A DNA stretch of 64,000 nt from JAJPJE01 sp963848375 (GTDB lineage Bacteria > Acidobacteriota > Terriglobia > Terriglobales > Acidobacteriaceae): positions 115,680-179,679 of the forward strand of contig CAWKDK010000024.1 of assembly GCA_963848375.1 (NCBI GenBank), in the 5' to 3' direction. Made by a program: the position numbers and the translations under genes. Below are positions 1-9,231 of the stretch, piece by piece; within the stretch, counting starts at the first letter, position 1; each line of letters opens with the position of its first letter. The notes below the pieces were generated by a model. It was not told the DNA's origin and did not search any database. It saw nothing but the letters and a program-made list of their open reading frames with translations.

Positions 1-127
1 GATTCCGCTCGCCTGGTGATTCACAAAAACTAAGAAGTCAGATTAAAAAGAGCGGGACAATTTCTCTGGCCGGTCCCACGACATTCGTATTGTCACGGCT
101 TTGAGGCTTGTACCTGACAGGGGACCA

Positions 128-577
128 ATGAAGCCGAAGAGAACCATCCTTTGCGTGGACGATAATGAGCAATCCCTCTCCATCCGAAAGGTAATGCTGG
201 AAACCCGCGGGTATCGCGTTATCACTTGCTCCAACGCTCCGGAAGCGCTGGCTATCTTCAAGAGCGGTGGCATCGATCTATTGCTCACCGATCTGATTAT
301 GCCGGGGCATGATGGTCATTGGCTGATCGAAGAGATCAAAAATCTCTCGCCACAGACGCCGGCCATCCTCTTCTCCGGAAAGATCCGCATCTACGATCGC
401 GACCTGCGCGCAGACGCCTTTCTCCCTAAGGGGACTTACGCACCCATTGAGTTGCTGGAACGCATCCGCTTGCTGCTGATCCGCAAACGAGGGCCGAAGC
501 GCAATCCGGTGCCTCTCGTCGCGGCACTTGCGAATCCGGCAACCTCGGGGCTGCCGATTTCGAAGATCGCGTCCTAG
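128..577 (+). CDS. Stand-alone receiver-domain response regulator
   Basis: A CheY-like receiver domain fills about residues 5-120 of 149. The acidic pair D11/D12, the likely phosphoacceptor D55 (in LLLTDLIMPG), S83 and K101 are all present, so phosphorylation by a histidine kinase is expected. There is no output domain, only a short basic tail (RKRGPKRNP), so it probably signals through protein contact. I chose the ATG at 128 because AGGGGA lies just upstream; an in-frame TTG at 101 would add nine residues. No cognate kinase is adjacent. The neighbour on the opposite strand is a PilT-like ATPase, so a link to twitching is possible but only inferred. Confidence 0.85.
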   Translation: MKPKRTILCVDDNEQSLSIRKVMLETRGYRVITCSNAPEALAIFKSGGIDLLLTDLIMPGHDGHWLIEEIKNLSPQTPAILFSGKIRIYDRDLRADAFLPKGTYAPIELLERIRLLLIRKRGPKRNPVPLVAALANPATSGLPISKIAS

Positions 578-594
578 CGTCAGACTCTCGGAAT

Positions 595-1830
595 TTAGAA
601 ACGCGTTGCCGATTTCGTAGTTTCCGATGGCAACTCGGAAGGGTCGAAGTCCGCGAGCGATAGCCTCAGATTGCCGGAGTTTGTCGCGTAGGCAATTCCG
701 GTTTCCATATCGATCACGCCGGCACGAATCAGTCGCTCGATTTCGCCGTCGAAATGTTGCATGCCCTCTTGATCGCCGTCCTTGATGGCATCAATCAGCG
801 CGCGACCCTCGCCTTCTCCGCGTTCGACGTACTCACGCGTGCGCATCGTAGACTTCAGAATCTCGACCGCCGCCACACGCCCTTTACCGCCGCGTAGCGG
901 AATCAACCGTTGCGAGATGAAATACCGAAACGATGCTGCCAGGCGTTTGCGTATCGTCTGCTGATCGCTTAGGGGAAAGACGCCGATCACGCGCTCCACC
1001 GTCTTCGAAGCATCGATCGTGTGTAGGGTCGACAACACCAGGTGACCCGTCTCCGCCGCCGTCAGCGCAACTTCAATCGTCTCCTTGTCGCGCATTTCGC
1101 CTACCAGAATCACTTTCGGCGCCTGACGGAGTGCTGCACGCAGCGCCAGTGCAAAGCTCGGTGTATCGCTATGCAGTTCGCGCTGGTGAACCGTCCCCTT
1201 TTTATGCTGGTGTAGAAACTCGATGGGATCTTCGATCGTCACAATATGATCAGCACGATCGGTATTGATCTGGTCGATAATTGCCGCCAGCGTCGACGAC
1301 TTCCCAGATCCAGTAGGCCCCGTAACCAGCACAATCCCGTTCTTCAATCCGCAAATGTCTTTCAGTTGTTCCGGCAGGCTGAGTTCTTCGAATCCCGGAA
1401 TCGTGTGCGGAATTACACGCATGACAATGGCATACGATCCGCGCTGCTGAAAGATGTTGACGCGGAACCGGCATTTCGCGGCCAGGCTGTACGAGAGATC
1501 GCACGACCCCTCCTCTTTCAGCGTCAGTGGAGCCTTGCGATTGCCTGCCATCAGATCATTGGCAAGGCTCTCAGTATGCTGTGCTGTCAGGAATGGCAAA
1601 CCTGCAACTTTGATAGGAACCAGTTGCCCGTCGAGTTCGACCTGCGGCGCACGCCCCGGCGAGAAAATCAGGTCACTCACCCGGGGATCGCAATTCACCA
1701 TCGCGCTAACTAACGCAGCTGTATTGATCGTGACTTTTTTCGGAGCCGTTGCCGCCGTTCCATTACCATTTTGCGGCTTACCTTCAAAATCGGCTCCAGT
1801 GGCTGGATCTGCGAGTTGCGTGCTCCCCAA
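595..1830 (-). CDS. pilT: Type IV pilus retraction ATPase, PilT-like
   Basis: This is a GspE/PilT-family hexameric ATPase that powers pilus retraction at the inner membrane. Walker A GPTGSGKSS is at about residues 171-179, an Asp-box EDPIEFLHQ at about 200, Walker B-like VILVGEMRD at about 240 and the His-box TGHLVLSTLHT at about 261-271. Length (411 aa) is slightly above a typical PilT (about 345-370) because of an N-terminal extension rich in G, A and N. No ATG is available at the N-terminus; the start is a TTG at 1830 preceded by GGGGGA. No other pilus gene is in the window, so PilT versus PilU cannot be decided. Confidence 0.9.
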   Translation of the reverse strand: MGSTQLADPATGADFEGKPQNGNGTAATAPKKVTINTAALVSAMVNCDPRVSDLIFSPGRAPQVELDGQLVPIKVAGLPFLTAQHTESLANDLMAGNRKAPLTLKEEGSCDLSYSLAAKCRFRVNIFQQRGSYAIVMRVIPHTIPGFEELSLPEQLKDICGLKNGIVLVTGPTGSGKSSTLAAIIDQINTDRADHIVTIEDPIEFLHQHKKGTVHQRELHSDTPSFALALRAALRQAPKVILVGEMRDKETIEVALTAAETGHLVLSTLHTIDASKTVERVIGVFPLSDQQTIRKRLAASFRYFISQRLIPLRGGKGRVAAVEILKSTMRTREYVERGEGEGRALIDAIKDGDQEGMQHFDGEIERLIRAGVIDMETGIAYATNSGNLRLSLADFDPSELPSETTKSATRF

Positions 1831-2055
1831 GTCGTTATTCCCCCAAGCCTGTTACCGGAGACCAGAATAGCAAGCGGAACAGCAGTTCTGTTCCCTCGCG
1901 GGAAGCGAAAGTAACTTGCGCGATGTGTCGTGCTCTGAATTTGTTAGCTGCTCTCTTCCATCTAGGTTGCACAAGGTGTCCTGTTGTTTTGGAAAACCTG
2001 CCGCTCCGGCCTTACATCCCACCCGCCGGGCGACCAATTCAGGAGGAAGAAGTCG

Positions 2056-2601
2056 ATGAAAACACACCCTTCCCTTCTCTTACTAGCAGTTCTGTTGTTC
2101 GCGGTGGCTGGCTCGGCGCAAACCGCCGGTTCCTCCAGCGGCAGCTCTCAGAGTTCTGCTCAGACCGGTTCCAGTTCCGGAACGTCGGGCAGTATGGCTT
2201 CGCAAGCCGGAAGTCAAACATCCTCTGGCAGCGACACCGAGCAGATGATGGAAGGCTGCATCATCCGGGAGCAGCAGGACTACTATCTTGAGCCGATCAA
2301 CGGGCAGGAAGTGCACCTCAACGGTCCCGATGTTGCGCAGCACGTGAATCATCACGTCCGAATTCATGGGAACGAGCAGCCGAGTCAAAGCACCAACTCC
2401 GGTTCCGCGGGCGCAATGGCTGGATCCAGTTCGTCCGGGAGCGCTGCATCGAATCCGCCCGAGTTCCTCGTAACCCGGGTCGATATGGTGTCGGAATCCT
2501 GTCCCGCAAACCTGCAGCACCGTAATTCGTCGGGATCTCAAGGTCCTGGCAGCGGAAACACGCACGACGATGACGCGGGACCCAAGCAGAGTTCGTTTTA
2601 A
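2056..2601 (+). CDS. Secreted Ser/Gly-rich protein with DUF5818-like core
   Basis: The first ~22 residues form a clear signal peptide (MKTHPSLLLLAVLLFAVAGS then AQT). A Ser/Gly/Gln-rich low-complexity stretch follows, then a compact segment beginning at MEGCIIREQQDYYLEP and running to HHVRIHG. That segment resembles the small beta-domain (DUF5818 type) common in acidobacterial exported proteins; this assignment is by eye. A second Ser/Gly tract and an acidic C-terminus follow. The start at 2056 has a strong Shine-Dalgarno (AGGAGGAAG). A strong intrinsic terminator lies 8 bases after the stop, so it is probably monocistronic. Function unknown. Confidence 0.75.
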   Translation: MKTHPSLLLLAVLLFAVAGSAQTAGSSSGSSQSSAQTGSSSGTSGSMASQAGSQTSSGSDTEQMMEGCIIREQQDYYLEPINGQEVHLNGPDVAQHVNHHVRIHGNEQPSQSTNSGSAGAMAGSSSSGSAASNPPEFLVTRVDMVSESCPANLQHRNSSGSQGPGSGNTHDDDAGPKQSSF

Positions 2602-2609
2602 GTCAGCGT

Positions 2610-2636
2610 GCAGCGGTTTCGGCCGCTGCGCCTTTT
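2610..2636 (+). terminator. Intrinsic terminator of the secreted-protein gene
   Basis: A perfect 7-bp stem GCAGCGG/CCGCTGC with a 6-base loop is followed by GCCTTTTTG. It starts eight bases after the stop codon at 2601, the expected place for rho-independent termination on the plus strand. Confidence 0.85.
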
Positions 2637-2887
2637 TGTTGATTCCAACCAGGAATTCGGCGACGACGGCCGCGCTATCGCCGCCGTGCTTTAATCGGTG
2701 GGACTACGACCAAAAATTTGGCCAAGTGGTGATCCCCCGAGGGGAAGGAGGCCCAAAGTAAGTTGCTGAATTTATTAGCCTTATATTCACGCAGCGAAGT
2801 TCCAGCCACGGCTACCTCAGGGGCAAGTTCCACCCCAAAGTACTCCTACATCACCCTGCTGTTCGGAAGCTTCTGCTCGTGTAGGAT

Positions 2888-3718
2888 ATGTGCAGTCCGG
2901 TCACTTCGGTAACGGCCTCATACGCCAAACCGGACCTGCTGCAAATGCCTGATAAGCCTCACAATCCGCGTGTTTCGACCGGACCCGCCGACGAGCCCGA
3001 GACCTCGGAAAACGCGCAACTTTCTGAGGGGGTACGGGTTTCCTCAGATGTGAGCAGCGTAGCCCTTAACGGTGGAGTCTTAGGTGCGGGTGCCCGCCGC
3101 CTGCGCGACACTGCTGTCGCGAAAAAGGCGGCGCCTGCAAGTACAGAAGGTTTGACGGATGCGGACCTAATGCTCAGGGTGAAGGATGGCGACGATGCCG
3201 CCTTCGACTATCTCTGCGAGAAGTATCGGCGTCCGATGCTGGGCTTCATGTATCGCGTGGCCCGCAACACCAGTGTTGCGGAGGAACTCGCGCAGGAAGT
3301 CTTCCTTCGCGTCTATCGTGCTCGGCAAACCTACAATGCGGAAGCCAAGTTCAGTACGTGGCTGTACCGCATTGCGTCGAACCTTTCGGTGAATTACGTA
3401 CGGGACACGAAGTACGAGCGTCCCGAGATGAGCGTCAGCCTGGATGAACCCGACGACGATAGTGGACTCACCATCGATGTCGCCGATTCGTCGCTGAACG
3501 CTGAGCAGTCAATTCTGCGCCGCGAGCGGATGGAAGCTATTCGCAAGCACGTGCAGGCGTTGCCCGAACGGCAGCGTGAAGCAGTCGTCATGCATAAGTA
3601 TCAAGGTATGGATTACCGGCAAATTGCCGATGTCCTAAAAATAAGTGAGTCGGCGACGAAGTCGCTGCTGTTCCGGGCGTACGAAACGCTTCGCGACCGG
3701 CTCAAGGATTTTGTATAG
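2888..3718 (+). CDS. rpoE: ECF (sigma-E type) RNA polymerase sigma factor
   Basis: Region 2 (LMLRVKDGDDAAFDYLCEKY through VAEELAQEVFLRVYR and FSTWLYRIASN) covers about residues 96-175. Region 4 (LPERQREAVVMHKYQGMDYRQIADVL) covers about 217-268 and ends in a typical helix-turn-helix. The ~95-residue N-terminal extension is unusual for an ECF factor and low in complexity. The start is uncertain: ATG 2888 has AGGA too close, while ATG 2945 (MPDKPHN) is an alternative. The gene is followed 11 bases later by a zinc-finger anti-sigma gene, the usual operon arrangement; autoregulation is likely from family knowledge. Confidence 0.9.
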   Translation: MCSPVTSVTASYAKPDLLQMPDKPHNPRVSTGPADEPETSENAQLSEGVRVSSDVSSVALNGGVLGAGARRLRDTAVAKKAAPASTEGLTDADLMLRVKDGDDAAFDYLCEKYRRPMLGFMYRVARNTSVAEELAQEVFLRVYRARQTYNAEAKFSTWLYRIASNLSVNYVRDTKYERPEMSVSLDEPDDDSGLTIDVADSSLNAEQSILRRERMEAIRKHVQALPERQREAVVMHKYQGMDYRQIADVLKISESATKSLLFRAYETLRDRLKDFV

Positions 3719-3729
3719 GGGAATGGGAT

Positions 3730-4206
3730 ATGAAGTGCGCGGAGGTTCACAGCTACCTGCTTGATCTGGCCACCGGCGAGGTAATTCCCGCCGGAGTGCA
3801 GGAACACCTACGTGCTTGCCAGGCTTGCTCGACAGAAGTCGATTCGTTTCAGAAAACCATGGCGCTGCTCGATGAGTGGCAGGCGCCGGAAGACACGTCT
3901 CCTTATTTCATGACTCGCTTGCGCGCTCGTGTGCGCGAGGAGTCGCAACTGGAGGCTGCCAAGCCGGCCGGCTGGATGAGTTGGTTCCGAAAGCCCGCTC
4001 TCGCCGCCGCTTTCAGCTTGCTGATCCTGCTGAGCGCCTCGCTGATCCTGAGCCCGGATCACTCCTCCAAGCCGGCGTTACCGGCCGTTACGCAGCAGAA
4101 AATTTCTCCTGTAGCGGATTTGCAGTATCTGGATAAGAATGATGATGTGCTGGCAAATTTCGAACTGCTCGATGACGATGCAGGAGACCAGTCCGTCAGT
4201 CAGTAA
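3730..4206 (+). CDS. Zinc-finger anti-sigma factor, single-pass membrane protein
   Basis: The N-terminus carries the ZAS signature HLRACQAC (H-x3-C-x2-C) preceded by CAEVHSYLLDLATGE, as in RsrA/ChrR-type anti-sigma domains. A hydrophobic segment near residues 88-108 (ALAAAFSLLILLSASLIL) anchors it in the membrane, leaving a ~50-residue acidic C-terminal part outside the cytoplasm. It starts 11 bases after the sigma-factor stop, so it most likely binds and inhibits that sigma factor. The next gene (DUF3106) follows after 25 bases and probably belongs to the same operon. Confidence 0.88.
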   Translation: MKCAEVHSYLLDLATGEVIPAGVQEHLRACQACSTEVDSFQKTMALLDEWQAPEDTSPYFMTRLRARVREESQLEAAKPAGWMSWFRKPALAAAFSLLILLSASLILSPDHSSKPALPAVTQQKISPVADLQYLDKNDDVLANFELLDDDAGDQSVSQ

Positions 4207-4231
4207 ATTTGAATTTTGTTGTGCTTAGGCG

Positions 4232-4846
4232 ATGCAGGGAATCAAGCCCATTTCGTGTGTTCTGTTGACGATGGCTTTGGCGCTATGCGCCGGCGGTGGC
4301 TTTCTGCGCAACAGCGCAAGTCCGCAACAGAACAATAACGCGCCTCGTTTGCAGGCTCCGCCTGGCAATGGCGGCGCCTGGGCTCCCAAGGGTCCCGGTC
4401 CTCATCGGGGCGAATGGCTTCGCAATAACAAGGATCTCCCCCTCCAAGAGCAGGAAAAGAAACTCCAGAACGATCCAAGTTTTCAGGCTCTTCCGCCAGA
4501 GCGGCAGCAGCAGTTGAAGAATAGGCTCGAACGCTTCAACAGCCTTCCTCCCGACCAGCGAGAGCGCGTTCTGCAGCGCATGGAGACTTGGGAGCACCTG
4601 CCGCCCGCCAAGCAACAGGAAGCGATGGGCATCTTCGACCGTATGAAGAACATGCCGCCAGATCGCCGCATGATGATGCGCAGCGCCTATCGCAACCTGG
4701 AAACCATGAATCCCCAGGAGCGCCAGCGCGTTCTTGATTCCGACCGCTTCAAGTCCATGTTCGACGACAACGAGCGTGATCTGCTGAAGCGCAGCCTCGA
4801 TCTCAACCTCGCCCACGAAGGCGAACCGCCACCGCAGAACCACTAA
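4232..4846 (+). CDS. DUF3106 exported helical repeat protein
   Basis: A 204-aa protein with an N-terminal signal or anchor (ISCVLLTMALALCAGG). The mature part is highly charged and helical and repeats an LPPxQRQ-like motif: ALPPERQQQ, SLPPDQRER, HLPPAKQQE, NMPPDRRMM, TMNPQERQR, spaced about 20 residues apart. This is the DUF3106 pattern, reminiscent of periplasmic stress adaptors of the Spy/CpxP type (analogy only). It is third in an operon with an ECF sigma factor and its anti-sigma factor, so it could modulate envelope-stress sensing. Confidence 0.8.
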   Translation: MQGIKPISCVLLTMALALCAGGGFLRNSASPQQNNNAPRLQAPPGNGGAWAPKGPGPHRGEWLRNNKDLPLQEQEKKLQNDPSFQALPPERQQQLKNRLERFNSLPPDQRERVLQRMETWEHLPPAKQQEAMGIFDRMKNMPPDRRMMMRSAYRNLETMNPQERQRVLDSDRFKSMFDDNERDLLKRSLDLNLAHEGEPPPQNH

Positions 4847-4850
4847 TCCC

Positions 4851-4970
4851 CGTTTCACGTTCTTGGTTTCACGTTTCACGTCAAGAATCGTAGTTCGAGG
4901 CTAACGTGACTGTGAACACCGCCTCGCTTTTCGTGAAACGTGAAACGCGAAACGGCCTTTTCGCGAAACG
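4851..4970. repeat. Period-7 inverted arrays (CGTTTCA / CGTGAAA)
   Basis: Between the convergent DUF3106 and SirB1 genes lie CGTTTCA units at 4851 and 4872 (with a degenerate copy between), then the reverse-complement unit CGTGAAA at 4932, 4939 and 4946 (last as CGCGAAA) and another CGCGAAA at 4962. Spacing is exactly 7 nt within each arm, and the two arms can pair. A third piece (CGTGAAACGCGAACGCGAAA) lies at about 5878-5898, beyond the SirB1 gene. The arrangement could act as a bidirectional terminator or a repeat element. Confidence 0.7.
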
Positions 4971-4973
4971 GGC

Positions 4974-5822
4974 TTAGTTCATGCTCGCCAGTTTCCGCCG
5001 GATCGACAGCGCCGTTTGCCGCATCTCGTCGGCATCGGAGGCCTCCGGCGACATGCGAATGTAGTTTTCCAGATCATCGGCCGCGGCCCGTAGCTGTCCT
5101 GTTGCCAGTCGCAATAACCCCCGCTGCTTCATGTCCTCCGCCGACCGGGGATGCAGCGCCAGGATCAGGTCCACTGCCTGCGCCGCCTTTCGCAGGTTGC
5201 GGCTCGAGATGTAGATCCCGCGCAGATTGTTCAGCATGCGGGTAAGCATCTGACGGCGCGATACCGTCTGCAGGAACTCCGGTTGGAAAGTCAACTGACC
5301 TGAGTAGATCGCGTCGAGCCGCTCCTGGCAGTCGTTGGTATCGAGAATATCGCCGCCATTGAAAGCATCGATCAGTATCTCCCGCCCATCCACCTCGTAG
5401 TGCTTGAGCAAGAAGTGCCCAGGCAGCCCCACCCCAAATAGCGGGAAGCCTACGCGGCCTCCCACTTCCATGTAAACCAGTGCCAGCGTGATCGGAATTC
5501 CCAGCTTGCGGTCGAGAACATCATTCAGGAACGAGTTCCGCGGATCGTAGTACTCGTCCACGTTCCCCTGGAAGCCTTCTTCCTCGAACAGCACCTGGTT
5601 CAATGCAAGGATGAAATTGGGAGGCTCGGGAGTTGCAGGAAGTAACGCGTCAACTCGCTTCCCAAGCTGATCCAGCAGCCGTATGTAAGGCTCGGTCTGC
5701 AGCTCGGGATATTCCATGCGCGCGATGGTCAGAGCAGCGCGCTCAAGAGAAATCCTGTCTTCGTCGATGTCGTGGCTCACCAGCGCGGAAAATTCTCCGC
5801 GTATTCCCCACTCCTCGCCCAT
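4974..5822 (-). CDS. SirB1/transglutaminase-like protein with C-terminal TPR
   Basis: 282 aa. The middle (about residues 90-165) holds the SirB1-family transglutaminase-like core: NSFLNDVLDRKLGIPITLAL, VGLPGHFLLKH and LIDAFNGGDIL. The usual catalytic Cys position is not Cys, as in other SirB1 proteins. The C-terminal ~75 residues form TPR-like helices (AAQAVDLILALHPRSAEDMK, AADDLENYIRMSP). The family has no firmly assigned reaction; E. coli SirB1 is a relative. The gene stands alone between repeat arrays, and its start at 5822 fits the conserved N-terminus. Confidence 0.85.
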   Translation of the reverse strand: MGEEWGIRGEFSALVSHDIDEDRISLERAALTIARMEYPELQTEPYIRLLDQLGKRVDALLPATPEPPNFILALNQVLFEEEGFQGNVDEYYDPRNSFLNDVLDRKLGIPITLALVYMEVGGRVGFPLFGVGLPGHFLLKHYEVDGREILIDAFNGGDILDTNDCQERLDAIYSGQLTFQPEFLQTVSRRQMLTRMLNNLRGIYISSRNLRKAAQAVDLILALHPRSAEDMKQRGLLRLATGQLRAAADDLENYIRMSPEASDADEMRQTALSIRRKLASMN

Positions 5823-5902
5823 TCCGAAATCCTAGCAGAACGGGGACGAGGGAGAGCAGAAGCTCAAACTTACATAACGTGAAACGCGAACGCGAAACGC
5901 CC

Positions 5903-6823
5903 TTATCGCCGCAACAGGTTCTTTGCAATAAATACTGCATTCGCAGGCCGCTCCGCCAGTCGCCGCATGAAGTACGGGTACCATTCCGTGCCGAACGGCA
6001 CATACACCCGCATACCCCAGCCCTCGCGAACGATCTCTTCCTGCAGGTCGCGCCGTATGCCGTGCAGCATCTGGAATTCAAAAGCCTCGCGCGGCAGCTT
6101 CTCGCGTTTGGCGAAGGCAATCATCTCGCGAATGATCCTCTCGTCATGCGTCGCTAACCCGTGATACACGCCGCTCTTCACCAGGATCTTTGCCAGCTTC
6201 ACGTAATTCGCGTCCACGTCCGACTTCGCCTGGAAAGCTATGTCAGCCGGCTCCTTGTACGCGCCTTTGCAAAGGCGAATACGAATTCCCTCAGCGAGCA
6301 GCTTCTCCACATCGGCTTCGCTCCGCTTCATGTACGACTGGATCACCGCGCCCACCCGCCCTTGGTTACCGGGCACGCGATGCATTTCGTGCACGAAGTC
6401 CAGCGTCTTCTGTGTATACGGCGATCCTTCCATATCGACGCGAATGAAGTTATTGATCTGCGCCGCATGCGCTATCAGTCCACACACCAGTTCCCGCGCG
6501 AGCGACTCATCCACATCCAAACCCATGTGCGTCAGTTTCACGCTGACATTCGCATTCAGCTGCCGCTTGGCGATGTCGTCCAGTATGTGGTGATAAAGTT
6601 CCGCGCTCTCGCGCGCTTCGGCGACGTTGGTCACATTTTCGCCGAGATTATCGATCGAAACTGCCATGCCCTTCTGATTCAGTTCAGCGGCAGCAGCGAT
6701 CGCATCGTTGACCGTCGTTCCGGCAACGAAACGACGCGCCATCGGTTGGGCCAACGGCGACTGCTCGGCAAATTTCCGTAATGCTTTGCTCTCTGAAAGA
6801 TAGATAAAAAATGCTCTTAACAC
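5903..6823 (-). CDS. putA: Proline dehydrogenase (monofunctional PRODH)
   Basis: An FAD-dependent (beta/alpha)8 barrel enzyme oxidising proline to delta-1-pyrroline-5-carboxylate. Signature segments are all present: IRLCKGAYKEP, GLATHDERII, FEFQMLHGIRRDLQ and the C-terminal WYPYFMRRLAERPANAVF, which binds proline and FAD. At about 306 aa it matches the short Bacillus/Thermus PRODH class, not bifunctional PutA. I favour the GTG at 6823, which has AGGTGG upstream and gives MLRAFFIYLS; ATG 6841 gives six more residues without an RBS. No P5C dehydrogenase is nearby. It sits beside hutH, which suggests an amino-acid catabolic island. Confidence 0.9.
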   Translation of the reverse strand: MLRAFFIYLSESKALRKFAEQSPLAQPMARRFVAGTTVNDAIAAAAELNQKGMAVSIDNLGENVTNVAEARESAELYHHILDDIAKRQLNANVSVKLTHMGLDVDESLARELVCGLIAHAAQINNFIRVDMEGSPYTQKTLDFVHEMHRVPGNQGRVGAVIQSYMKRSEADVEKLLAEGIRIRLCKGAYKEPADIAFQAKSDVDANYVKLAKILVKSGVYHGLATHDERIIREMIAFAKREKLPREAFEFQMLHGIRRDLQEEIVREGWGMRVYVPFGTEWYPYFMRRLAERPANAVFIAKNLLRR

Positions 6824-6852
6824 GTTCCACCTGGTTGCCATGCATAAAAATA

Positions 6853-6868
6853 CCGGCGCGCGCGCCGG
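6853..6868. repeat. 16-bp GC palindrome upstream of PRODH
   Basis: A perfect palindrome CCGGCGCGCGCGCCGG lies 30 bases upstream of the PRODH start, between it and hutH. It is too compact for a good terminator hairpin. It may be an operator, or chance in GC-rich DNA. Confidence 0.4.
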
Positions 6869-7025
6869 CTGGATACTCGGCGACCCTCCTCTAAACACGG
6901 GAAAGGCCGCACTGGAGACTTTCTCATCAAGGCCATTTCTGCGTAGTCGTTTGTATCACATCCCAAGCGGCGATCGTCAGCGTATGTGTCACTGGACTTG
7001 GGGTTTGCGATCACAACCCGCTGCA

Positions 7026-8637
7026 TCAGGAGACGAACTCGCCGTCCAGTGCGTCCGCAATCTTCCCAGACGCAATCACCTCGGCCACGCGTTCGAAATC
7101 GCCCGATATGATGCGATCCTGCTCCAACTTCTTTGACACCGCGCGGATGCGGTCGTATGCAGTTTGTCCCCGTTTCCCGAGTTTCAACGGTGCCAGAAAA
7201 TCAATCGCCTGTGCCGATGCCAGTCGCCTCGATTGCCAGCACATTGCGGGTATTCTGCACCACTTTTTTCAGCTTGATGGCCGCCGCCATTCCCATCGAA
7301 ACGTAATCTTCCTTATTGCCCGACGTGGTGATCGAATCCACCGAAGCCGGATGCGCCAATATCTTGTTTTCGCTTGCCAGCGCCGCTGCCGTCACCTGCG
7401 CCATCATGAATCCCGAATTCAGCCCGGCCCCTTGTGCAAGAAATGGTGGCAGCTCCTCATTCAGCGACGGATTCACCAGGCGCTCGATTCGCCGCTCCGA
7501 TATTCCCGCCAGCGCGCTTAGTGCAATCGCCAGGAAGTCCAGCGCGAACGCCAGCGGTTCACCGTGAAAATTCCCCCCGGAGATTACATCGCCCATAACA
7601 TTTTCCTCTCGCTTCCCGACCTGTCGGGGCTTGGGGAAAACCAGGGGATTATCCACCGCCGAATTCATCTCGATCTCAAACACTCTTCGGCAGTGCGAGA
7701 GCGTATCCCGAACCGCGCCATGAACCTGCGGAATGCAGCGCAGCGAATACGCGTCCTGCACTCGTCCACATTGCCGGTGGGACTCGCGAATCTCGCTGCC
7801 TTCCAGCATCTTGCGAATGTTCTGTGCGCTTCGCATTTGCCCCAGGTGCGGCCGTGCTTTGTGTATGCGCTCATCCATCGCAACGTCGGTTCCGCGCAAT
7901 GCGTCGAGTGACAACGAGGCAATCACATCGGCGCTGTCGATCATGATCTCCGCCGCCCGCAGCGTAAGCGTACCCACGGCCAGCATCGCTTGCGTGCCAT
8001 TGATTAGCGAGATCGCCTCTTTGGCCTCCAGCACCAGCGGCTTGATGCTCGCACGCTTCATTGCCTCGGCCCCGCTGATCCGCCTGCTCGCAGGATCGCC
8101 CTTCCGCCGCGGCTTCTTCCCCGGATTGCCGGCAAAGTAAGCTTCCCCTTCGCCGATCAGCACGAGTGCCAGGTGCGCCAGCGGCGCCAAATCTCCGCTC
8201 GCGCCCACGCTCCCCTGCGACGGCACCACCGGATGCACGCCGCGGTTCAACATCTCGCAAAGCGTTTCGATCACGACAGGCCGCACTCCGCTGTTACCTT
8301 TTGCCAGCGAGTTGGCGCGCAACAACAGCATCGCGCGAACTTCCGACTCCAGCAGCGGCTCGCCAACCCCGACCGCATGCGACCGCAGCAAATTCAATTG
8401 CAGCTCACGAATCTGCTCCGGTGCGATCCGCACGTCGCTCAACTTACCAACGCCGGTATTCACCGCATAGGCCACGCGATTCCCGGCCAGTAGATCTTCC
8501 ACAACCGCCCGTGCCCGTTCGACGGACTCCCGAGCAAAGCTCTCCAACAGCACAGGGCGTTGTTCGTACACCACCGCGCTGAGTTCTTCGAAGTCGAGGT
8601 CGTTTCCGTTGATTCGGACAGGCTGCATAGAGACCAT
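7026..8637 (-). pseudogene. hutH: Histidine ammonia-lyase, reading frame broken near C-terminus
   Basis: This enzyme deaminates histidine to urocanate using the MIO cofactor made from an Ala-Ser-Gly triad; the triad is visible in GSVGASGDLAPLAH. The first frame stops at 7201, after IEATGIGTGD. The other frame continues with the expected family C-terminus (LASAQAIDFLAPLKLGKRGQ, then LEQDRIISGDFERV) to 7026. Removing one base at about 7224 restores EALASAQAIDF, so a single extra A separates the parts. Restored length is about 536 aa, near the usual 500-540. Either a recent frameshift or a consensus error. No hutU, hutI or hutG is in view. Start at 8637, with MQPV at 8628 as an alternative. Confidence 0.88.
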
Positions 8638-8785
8638 GTATTTGTCGGCGTCCTTCCGAGGAACCTCTATCAGGCCGCACTGGCTGCTTCAGGCAAACGT
8701 GTCAGTGTATCAGGTGAGGCATACCGAAGGCTGATCGGAGCAGGAAAAGCAGGCACCAGTACCGGAACCGGGGAGACGTCACCTC

Positions 8786-9208
8786 TCACTCTCCCACCGC
8801 TCCCCTGAACACCTTCAGATACTTCTCCGGCAGCGAACGCCTGCTGAAAGTCGAGTCGGTCACAATATGGGTTGTCTCGCCTTCGGCCAGTAGCGTTTCA
8901 TCACTTGCCCGCAGGATCTCGTACCCGAATTGAATCAGCGACGCCCGGAATCGCTTGATCCGTGTGCGCAGCAGGATCTCATCGTCATACTTGGCCGGCG
9001 CCTTGTAACGGCACGAGATTTCCACCACGGCGATGTAGCAGTCATCCTTCTGCTCCATGTCCTTGTAGGTGAACCCGAGTTGGCGCAGCAACTCCACGCG
9101 GCCCACTTCCATCCAGATCAAATAATTCGTGTGATACACCACGCCCATCTGATCGGTTTCAACGTAGCGCACCCGTAGCGTAGCTTCTGATATCGTTGGT
9201 TTATTCAT
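8786..9208 (-). CDS. Acyl-CoA thioesterase, YbgC/4HBT hot-dog family
   Basis: 140 aa with the hot-dog core and the YbgC signature VRYVETDQMGVVYHTNYLIWME; the Asp of ETDQMG aligns with the catalytic Asp of 4-hydroxybenzoyl-CoA thioesterases. Further conserved parts are ISCRYKAPAKYDD and the central strands through FGYEILRASDE. It is encoded just downstream (24 bases) of a methylglutaconyl-CoA hydratase-like gene on the same strand, so hydrolysing short acyl-CoA intermediates of branched-chain catabolism is a reasonable guess. Substrate not determinable from sequence. Confidence 0.88.
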   Translation of the reverse strand: MNKPTISEATLRVRYVETDQMGVVYHTNYLIWMEVGRVELLRQLGFTYKDMEQKDDCYIAVVEISCRYKAPAKYDDEILLRTRIKRFRASLIQFGYEILRASDETLLAEGETTHIVTDSTFSRRSLPEKYLKVFRGAVGE

Positions 9209-9231
9209 TTTTCGTTAGCTGAAGACGCCGC

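Noticed and set aside
2602..2887. Possible riboswitch or leader RNA before the sigma-factor gene
   Set aside because: Apart from the terminator at 2610-2636 I find no conserved riboswitch core or stable multi-helix structure.
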